The notes beneath the pieces were generated by a model that saw nothing but the letters and a program-made list of their open reading frames with translations, was not told the origin of the DNA and searched no databases. 64,000 bases of DNA, taken from contig CAVYTF010000010.1 of NCBI GenBank assembly GCA_963771435.1, forward strand, positions 1 to 64,000, in the 5' to 3' direction. Shown in pieces: positions 59,012 to 64,000 of this stretch. This stretch comes from CAVYTF01 sp963771435 (GTDB lineage Bacteria > Bacteroidota > Bacteroidia > Chitinophagales > Chitinophagaceae). The translations under genes were made by a program, and so were the position numbers. Position 1 is the first letter of the stretch, and each line of letters opens with the position of its first letter.

Positions 59012-59599
59012 TCATCCTGCCTTATGCTTTGCGGTTGCCTCCAGCGCATTGTAAAACTCCTCTCCAAATTTCCTGGTAATTGATTCTTTTAAAAAAACAT
59101 ATACGGGCACCTTTAGTTTTTTGCCCAATGAACATGCGGCTTTACATAAATCAGTGCGGGGTTCATAATTCAAATATACAATGTCTTCATCCTGATCGCT
59201 TTTTCGAATACGGATGGGAAACAAATGGCAACTAACCGGCTTCTTCCAACTGATCTTTCCGTCATAATAAGCCTGCTCAATGCCGCATTTGATGATGCCG
59301 TTCTCATCCTTTTTTCCATAAGCACACATGTCTCCGTTGATGGTAGGTGTTACCCATCCAAACTCTGCATCATACATATATTTCCCTATTTCCTGAATAG
59401 ATCTTATCCCTTCTTTTGTTAAATAAGGTTTTATGGCTTCATAGTTTTTGATAAGTTCGTTCAATTCGTTCAGCTCAAGCGGGGCACCTGTATCGCCGTC
59501 CTCACAGCAGCCTCCTTTGCACTTATTAAGGTCGCAGACAAACTGTGCTTCTATTATTTCATCACTGACGAGCTTGTTGTCAATTGCTATCATATTCAA
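59012..59599 (-). CDS. DUF3109 cysteine-rich protein
   Basis: This 195-residue cytoplasmic protein of the DUF3109 family is rich in conserved cysteines: Cys22, 27, 31 and 32 (FVCDLNKCKGGCCEDG), then MCAYGKK, IIKCGIEQAYYDG, PVSCHLFPIRI and DLCKAACSLGKK. The layout is reminiscent of zinc/iron-sulfur YkgJ-like proteins and suggests a bound metal. ATG 59593 (two codons in) is an alternative start. It precedes lutB on the same strand. Function is unknown. Confidence 0.87.
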   Translation of the reverse strand: MNMIAIDNKLVSDEIIEAQFVCDLNKCKGGCCEDGDTGAPLELNELNELIKNYEAIKPYLTKEGIRSIQEIGKYMYDAEFGWVTPTINGDMCAYGKKDENGIIKCGIEQAYYDGKISWKKPVSCHLFPIRIRKSDQDEDIVYLNYEPRTDLCKAACSLGKKLKVPVYVFLKESITRKFGEEFYNALEATAKHKAG

Positions 59600-59789
59600 G
59601 AATGTATGCGAAGATACTTTTTTAAGTTAAAAAATGAAGGAATGGATGATATAAAAGGCTTTAGGTTCGAGGGAAAATTGCGATATATAATTTGCTTATT
59701 TACAATTTGTTCACAATAAAGTGACATTAGGTTAATATTCAATCTACACCCAGGCAACATTAATAACTGACCTTTGCTAAACCCCCAAA

Positions 59790-60632
59790 ATGGAAAGAAG
59801 AGCAGTTGAAGTAGTTGTGATGAGTGACATGCACCTTGGCACTTTTGGATGTCACGCTAAAGAGATCATCAACTATTTGAAAAGTGTTTCGCCTGAGATA
59901 TTGATCCTAAACGGAGATATTATTGACGGTTGGCAGTTCAGTAAAAAATATTTTCCTGCAACACACATGCAGGTAATAAAGGAGATCATGAGCCTGCTTG
60001 CCAATGGCACACGCGTTATTTATATTACCGGTAACCATGATGAAATGCTACGCCGCTACAGTGACCTGCAAATAGGCAATTTTCAGCTTACCGATAAAAT
60101 AGTAATGGAAATAAACGGTAAGATGACGTGGATATTCCACGGGGATGTATTTGATGCTACTACCAAAGGAAGCGCGAAAATATTAGCTAAGCTTGGGGGC
60201 CACGGATATGACCTGCTGATACATATTAACAGCTTTATCAACTGGGGTTTGAGGGTGATGGGGAAAGAAAAAATGAGCTTTAGCAAGAAAGTGAAGAATG
60301 GTGTGAAAAAAGCGGTTGCATGGATAGGCGATTTTGAGCAAACTGCTGCAGAGCTTGCAATTGAGAAGAAATATGACTACGTGATATGCGGGCATATTCA
60401 CCAGCCGCAGCAAAGAGTGGTTGAAACAAAGGATGGCAAAGTGACCTACCTGAACAGCGGCGACTGGATAGAAAACCTGACCTCGCTTGAATATAATAAC
60501 AATGAATGGAAAATATTCCAGTATGATGCAAAGGATTTTGCTGCGACCTCAGAAAAGCTTAACAAAAAGCTGCCGCAACTGAACGTTCTTACTAATGAGA
60601 TCAGCTTGTTCCTTCATTCACTTCAAGCCTGA
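59790..60632 (+). CDS. LpxH-like UDP-2,3-diacylglucosamine pyrophosphatase family phosphoesterase
   Basis: This 280-residue calcineurin-like metallophosphoesterase has all metal motifs: D-x-H in VVMSDMHLGTFG, ILNGDIIDGW, ITGNHDEMLRRY, FHGDVFDATT and VICGHIHQPQ. This set, with the tryptophan of DIIDGW, is characteristic of the LpxH/LpxH2-like group that cleaves UDP-2,3-diacylglucosamine in lipid A synthesis. No signal peptide or membrane segment is visible. It is a lone plus-strand gene between minus-strand units. Substrate assignment rests on family similarity. Confidence 0.85.
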   Translation: MERRAVEVVVMSDMHLGTFGCHAKEIINYLKSVSPEILILNGDIIDGWQFSKKYFPATHMQVIKEIMSLLANGTRVIYITGNHDEMLRRYSDLQIGNFQLTDKIVMEINGKMTWIFHGDVFDATTKGSAKILAKLGGHGYDLLIHINSFINWGLRVMGKEKMSFSKKVKNGVKKAVAWIGDFEQTAAELAIEKKYDYVICGHIHQPQQRVVETKDGKVTYLNSGDWIENLTSLEYNNNEWKIFQYDAKDFAATSEKLNKKLPQLNVLTNEISLFLHSLQA

Positions 60633-60727
60633 TAAAGCGGTTTCCTGGTTTTTAGTTCTTCGAATTTCTCGTCATAGTCTTCCGAAGAGCCCATTACAGC
60701 GTAAATTTAAGCTTCGAAAAACAAGCT

Positions 60728-61663
60728 TTATTGCTCACAAACATCAATCGTAAACTTCATTGCAGGTTTGATATACAAATCGTTTTTGCGGTTGCTGTAT
60801 GCCTGCACAGCGCCATTGTTGATACTGTAAAAGCCACGATGGTCCCAGTCTTTTGAGGTTTCCATGCCCAGCGACCAACGATGGTTCATATTCATCAACC
60901 ACTTGCCCTGCTGCCCGGCCGTTGAGAGAGAAATGAACTGTTTCTCAAACTCCACCGGGTAAATAAATTCAAGCCCAAGCACAATATCCTTTGGAGAAAA
61001 GTAAATACTGTTGGGAGGTATGTCAAAAGAGTTCCATCCTTTGGTATAGGGGTATAGAATAATGTTTTGCTTAGTTATTTCTTCGCCAGGCAGATTTGTT
61101 GCTGCATCCCATTTATACCAGTGCAGCCTTACAGGCACCCTCACTGCCGGGTTAAAGATCCCTTCATAGAATTCCAGCTGCTTAATATATCCCGCTTTGC
61201 CTTTGTTGTTCCGGTAGTGGCCTATTATCACAATCTTTACTTCAGGACCCGGGCCCAGGTAATCGTTGATACCACCCGTTCTTTTATCGATCTCATATTT
61301 CCTGAAACGCCTGCAGTTGCTCACAACCACTGTTGCAAGTTCAGTAGATACAGGAACCAGCTTGAAGAGATCATTATCCCTCAACTGGGTTAGTGCAACC
61401 GAAAATCTTCTATAACCAAGATAATCAATAATAAGGCTGTCTTTACTGAGGCTGTCCTTGTTGACCGGCAAAAGCTTTGGAAGTGAGAAATAGCCGCCAG
61501 AATCAGCATATAATATCTCACTTTTATATTGACAAAAAATGGTGGCATAGGCTAAAGGCTTTCGTGTGATGGAATCTACCACTTTACAATTTATGTCCTG
61601 TGCAGAAACAATGAAGGAAAATAAAAGGAACAGGGGCAGGAGTAACTTGTACATGGTATGCAA
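60728..61663 (-). CDS. Exported CarboxypepD-regulatory-like protein
   Basis: This 311-residue protein has a signal peptide (MYKLLLPLFLLFSFIVSA-Q, starting at the fourth codon; ATG 61654 is an alternative start). Residues about 25-110 form a carboxypeptidase-D regulatory-type beta domain (NCKVVDSITRKPLAYATI, then DSGGYFSLPKL). The rest is beta-rich, with RVPVRLHWYKWDAATNLPGE and FDIPPNSIYFSPKDIVLGLE. It has no visible catalytic motif and no barrel. I know similar uncharacterised Bacteroidota proteins only as hypotheticals. Confidence 0.78.
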   Translation of the reverse strand: MHTMYKLLLPLFLLFSFIVSAQDINCKVVDSITRKPLAYATIFCQYKSEILYADSGGYFSLPKLLPVNKDSLSKDSLIIDYLGYRRFSVALTQLRDNDLFKLVPVSTELATVVVSNCRRFRKYEIDKRTGGINDYLGPGPEVKIVIIGHYRNNKGKAGYIKQLEFYEGIFNPAVRVPVRLHWYKWDAATNLPGEEITKQNIILYPYTKGWNSFDIPPNSIYFSPKDIVLGLEFIYPVEFEKQFISLSTAGQQGKWLMNMNHRWSLGMETSKDWDHRGFYSINNGAVQAYSNRKNDLYIKPAMKFTIDVCEQ

Positions 61664-61719
61664 GTTATATCAAATTCGTTATCATAGATTTTTATGGAAG
61701 TACAGCTAATTATTTGGTA

Positions 61720-62619
61720 TTAAATCTCAGCCAGCATGACTTCTTCATTAACTGTAAGCGTATAAGATGCTCCTATTTTTAAAGCAAGATTTTCTTTTAC
61801 GTGCCCCACGGGGAAACCGAAACAAAGGGGGTAACCGTAGTCTTTTACTTTGTCATAAACCAGTTCATATACATTTTGCCCAAAAGGGATGACAGTGTCT
61901 TTCATTTCGCTAAAGCTGCCAATAATTAATGCTGATAGGCCTTTCAGCATGCCTGAACGTTTTAGCTGCATCATCATGCGGTCTATGTTGTATAAGTATT
62001 CCCCGACATCTTCAAGAAACAATATGTTGTTTTGGGTGTTGAAAGAAGAAGGAGAACCTATTAAATGGGCTATAAGAGAAAGATTGCCGCCAACTAATTT
62101 CCCTTGTGCTGTGCCGTTCCTATTCAAGTGATCCTTATTGCAGGAATAGCTGATCGGTTTACCAAGAAGAGTATCCAAGAGTGAATCTATATAGATATTA
62201 GCACCATCGTTAAAAGCGGAGGCCATTGGCGAGTGCAGGGAAGCGGTTTGTAAATTGGTAAGAATGTGGGCGTGTAAAACAGTAACGTCGCTGTAGCCGA
62301 TGATCCATTTAGGGTTTGTTTTAAAAGAAGAAAAGTCTATTGCATCAATGATCCTGCTGAGCCCATAGCCGCCACGTGCGCAAAGGATGGCTTTGATGTG
62401 TTTATCATCCAGCATGGCTTGCAGATCCTGAAGGCGTTCTTTATCAGTGCCGGAGAAATAGTGGTACTGACTGCCTACCGTTTTGCCCAATTTTACTTCA
62501 AAACCCCATTGCTGCAAGGTGGTGATGCAGGTTTGCACTTTCTCCAAAGGCATATAGCCGGAAGGGCAGATAATGCCGATGCAGTCGCCTTGTTTGAGGT
62601 ATGGCGGAAGGGTGATCAT
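61720..62619 (-). CDS. ldcA: Muramoyltetrapeptide LD-carboxypeptidase (S66 family)
   Basis: This 299-residue cytoplasmic serine peptidase of family S66 removes the terminal D-Ala from muropeptide L,D-tetrapeptides in cell-wall recycling. The catalytic triad is visible: Ser110 in WIIGYSDVTVLH, Glu203 in LFLEDVGEYLYN, and His273 in GFPVGHVKEN. RGGYGLSRI (about 82-90) is the usual family loop, and the N-terminus KQGDCIGIICPSG is typical. Length is normal. The paralogous MccF group shares these motifs, but nothing nearby suggests microcin immunity. Confidence 0.9.
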   Translation of the reverse strand: MITLPPYLKQGDCIGIICPSGYMPLEKVQTCITTLQQWGFEVKLGKTVGSQYHYFSGTDKERLQDLQAMLDDKHIKAILCARGGYGLSRIIDAIDFSSFKTNPKWIIGYSDVTVLHAHILTNLQTASLHSPMASAFNDGANIYIDSLLDTLLGKPISYSCNKDHLNRNGTAQGKLVGGNLSLIAHLIGSPSSFNTQNNILFLEDVGEYLYNIDRMMMQLKRSGMLKGLSALIIGSFSEMKDTVIPFGQNVYELVYDKVKDYGYPLCFGFPVGHVKENLALKIGASYTLTVNEEVMLAEI

Positions 62620-62689
62620 AGAACAATATTAGGAAATCGTTGGGGAAACTGTATAAAAAGGAAATAGGATAGAGAGGTATAGAAATACA

Positions 62690-62900
62690 GGTTGGAATGG
62701 CCTTGGGTGGGCAATAAGTGGACTTTGGGTGGGAGTAAGGTGGGCTTTGAGTGGGGGTAGGGTCTCTATAAGGTCTCTATAAGGTCTCTATAAGGGTAGG
62801 AAAATGAGTTTTGAAAATGGGGAGAATGTGAGGTTGGTTGCAATTTAAGATAAAGTTGGTTGGCGGAGAAATATTTGTTGGAAACAAAGAAAAAGAAAAG
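62690..62900 (+). repeat. Dispersed 11-bp-unit element, copy 4
   Basis: The leader has two GTGGGC blocks with GGTGGGAGTAAGG and TTTGAGTGGGGGTAG; three 11-bp units GGTCTCTATAA follow (62761-62793), then GGGTAGGAAAATG. CAATTTAAGATAAAGTTGG at 62841-62859 begins 48 bases after the array, as in copy 3, and the AAATATTTGTTGG stretch after it also matches. It lies between the ldcA start and the small Ala/Lys-rich gene; no gene is in 62620-63029. Confidence 0.82.
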
Positions 62901-62976
62901 GGATGACCTGGCCGGGCTATGACCTAAGGTAGTTATAAACCATTGGAAGTTGTCTTAGGTATATTTTTTAAAGAAA

Positions 62977-63002
62977 AGGGGTTGGCTTTATGCCCAACCC
63001 CT
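62977..63002 (-). terminator. Intrinsic terminator of the small Ala/Lys-rich gene
   Basis: AGGGGTTGG (62977-62985) pairs with CCAACCCCT (62994-63002) around an eight-base loop. On the minus strand the stem is followed by TTTTC, 28 bases after the stop. Confidence 0.8.
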
Positions 63003-63029
63003 CTTGCTTAACTTTTACTGTTTGCCAGT

Positions 63030-63275
63030 TTAGTTTGCTGGCTTGTCAGCTGGTTTTGTTGACTTGCTTGCAGCTTTTGCAGATTTATCAGCAGCTTTTG
63101 CTGACTTGTCTGCAGCTTTGGCGGCCTTGTGTGCATGTTTACCGGCTTTATCTGCAGGTTTTGCGGCCTGGGTTGTTGTTTGTGCTGCCGGAGTTTGTGT
63201 GGTTGACGGGGTTTGAGCATTTGAAGCTGCTGAAATGCCAACTAAAATGGCAATTGCGAGAATTGATCTTTTCAC
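63030..63275 (-). CDS. Small exported Ala/Lys-rich protein
   Basis: This 81-residue protein has a signal peptide (MKRSILAIAILVGISAASNA-Q). The mature 60 residues are nearly all Ala, Lys, Thr, Pro, Asp and Ser, with tandem AADKSAK-type repeats like histone H1 tails. The composition suggests a basic, disordered secreted or periplasmic peptide. Function unknown; similar low-complexity exported proteins occur in this phylum. It is translated from one short transcript with its own terminator. Confidence 0.75.
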   Translation of the reverse strand: MKRSILAIAILVGISAASNAQTPSTTQTPAAQTTTQAAKPADKAGKHAHKAAKAADKSAKAADKSAKAASKSTKPADKPAN

Positions 63276-63670
63276 TTTGTTTTATTTAAATTGTTTTATA
63301 ATGCCTGTTAATACCGATACATTCAAAACATAACCCATTGAAAACATACTATTTTTAAAAAAATTTCTTTTTTACCTGAAAATGCGGGAAGGGATAAGGA
63401 AGCAGGGGCATTGGAATTATGTTTTTGTTGCTTCGAGGTGGGCGTTTTTTTAAGGTAAAGACAGGAAGAGGGAACGAGCTTTTATTTGAACCGGCGGCAA
63501 TGACCTTCTTGTGCGTAGCTGTGCTAAAGGGCATTGAGGAGAAGAAAATAAGGGTGTAAAGAATGACCGGCTGCTCAGAGTACAATAATTCTTTGACCAA
63601 GGTAAGGTGTCATCCCATACACAGGTTATCCAATGAATACCCTGAAGCGACAGAAAGTTGCAAAGCACAG
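63276..63670. other. Intergenic region without recognised gene
   Basis: The gap between the small Ala/Lys-rich gene and the 52-bp repeat carries no open frame with a recognisable start, signal peptide or motif on either strand. AT-rich blocks near 63340-63370 may hold promoters. Confidence 0.45.
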
Positions 63671-63768
63671 GTACGCTATACACAAGGCTGTGCTGCATAC
63701 TTTCGCCAGTATAGGGGCACAAGTACGCTATACACAAGGCTGTGCTGCATACTTTCGCCAGTATAGAG
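63671..63768 (+). repeat. 52-bp tandem palindromic repeat, two units
   Basis: Two nearly identical units start at 63671 and 63723, exactly 52 bases apart. Each contains GTACGCTATACACAAGGCTG, then TGTGCTGCATACTTTCGCCA, then GTATAG. The inverted words ATACT and AGTAT flank TTCGCC, so each unit can form a hairpin. A diverged inverted copy lies at 28787-28836. Confidence 0.8.
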
Positions 63769-63845
63769 GTTTTGAACGGCTTGAAAAATAATATTGGGGG
63801 TGTTGGATCTTATGTATTTTGTGGGGAAATAAAAAACTATCTGCT

Positions 63846-64000
63846 ATGAAAAAAGTAATGCTCTTTGTTTTGATTGCTGTTTGCGTTTGTAAAACAACGG
63901 GTAGTTTTGGGCAAACGACCAATGTGCAGGATTCGCTGGCGCTGGTGGATCTGTATGACAGCACGGTAGGGGCCGACTGGTTCTTTCCATGGAACCTTGC
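63846..64000 (+). CDS. Start of a second LRR-type secreted protein (cut by window end)
   Basis: The first 51 codons are visible. A signal peptide (MKKVMLFVLIAVCVCKTTGSF) is almost the same as in the gene at 35219, and the cap QDSLALVDLYDSTVGADW matches SLALVDLYNSTGGDNW there. Leucine-rich repeats and a T9SS domain are expected beyond the window edge. It is the paralogue of 35219. The 98-bp gene-tail unit is not found near it in this window. No 48-bp conserved leader is found upstream. Confidence 0.8.
   Translation, partial: MKKVMLFVLIAVCVCKTTGSFGQTTNVQDSLALVDLYDSTVGADWFFPWNL

Noticed and set aside
59655..59675. GGTTCGAGG word suggesting a tRNA T-arm
   Set aside because: No acceptor, anticodon or D-arm can be folded around it.
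63480..63600. Possible short gene fragments before the 52-bp repeat
   Set aside because: Frames on both strands are short, have no starts with signal peptides or motifs, and overlap one another.

Overview
The window looks like a chromosomal segment of a Bacteroidota bacterium, most likely of the Chitinophagaceae or a close relative. The basis is indirect: several secreted proteins end in type IX secretion (T9SS) C-terminal domains, a SusC-type carboxypeptidase-D/TonB-plug pair occurs, there are DUF5686, DUF1573, DUF3109 and PorE-like OmpA proteins, a group II geranylgeranylglyceryl-phosphate synthase, a fused alpha-beta 2-oxoacid dehydrogenase E1, and a few TAnnTTTG promoter-like elements. 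No rRNA, tRNA, CRISPR array or prophage was recognised.

Layout. 1-1405: an IS4-type insertion sequence with both inverted repeats visible. 1622-10951: a TolC / adaptor / RND / RND efflux operon whose adaptor and two tandem pumps are broken by many frameshifts. 10980-18056 (minus): a deoxyhypusine-synthase-like gene and a giant alpha-2-macroglobulin-like protein that carries an internal SusC-type TonB plug. 18296-28698: mostly housekeeping and envelope genes (lolA, cmk, E1 alpha-beta dehydrogenase, two DUF1573 proteins, a PorE-like OmpA protein, pyrG, a secreted dienelactone hydrolase, a DUF6705-like protein). 28787-30789: a rearranged zone where a PIN-type toxin-antitoxin pair sits among partial copies of proC. 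31183-34435 (minus): hldD and purL. 35219-42239: four T9SS cargo genes in a row. 42512-45238: GGGP synthase and a LytS/LytTR two-component pair. 45462-47031: a 21-bp tandem array, an orphan gene and a ParE/RelE toxin-antitoxin pair. 47122-62619: DUF5686 protein, a half-length carB, comEC, purH, a polysaccharide-deacetylase-like protein, DUF2911-TPR protein, lutB, DUF3109 protein, an LpxH-like phosphoesterase, a carboxypeptidase-regulatory-domain protein and an LD-carboxypeptidase. 63030-64000: a small Ala/Lys-rich exported protein and the start of a second LRR-T9SS gene.

Reading frames are interrupted in clearly essential genes (cmk, pyrG, purL, E1), often at short homopolymers, so part of the frame damage is probably sequencing error. 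The density in the efflux operon is far higher than elsewhere. All interrupted genes lie left of about 41 kb; the right third is clean.

The most unusual content is repetitive DNA between and inside genes: (a) a dispersed element with tandem 11-bp GGTCTCTATAA units (four copies); (b) cassettes of tandem 7-bp units, both between genes and in frame inside hldD and a deacetylase-like gene; (c) a 10-11 unit, 21-bp AT-rich array; (d) a triplicated gene tail with a terminator hairpin; (e) a 52-bp palindromic repeat; and (f) a 48-bp conserved leader shared by two T9SS genes. None of these is explained by the coding annotation.
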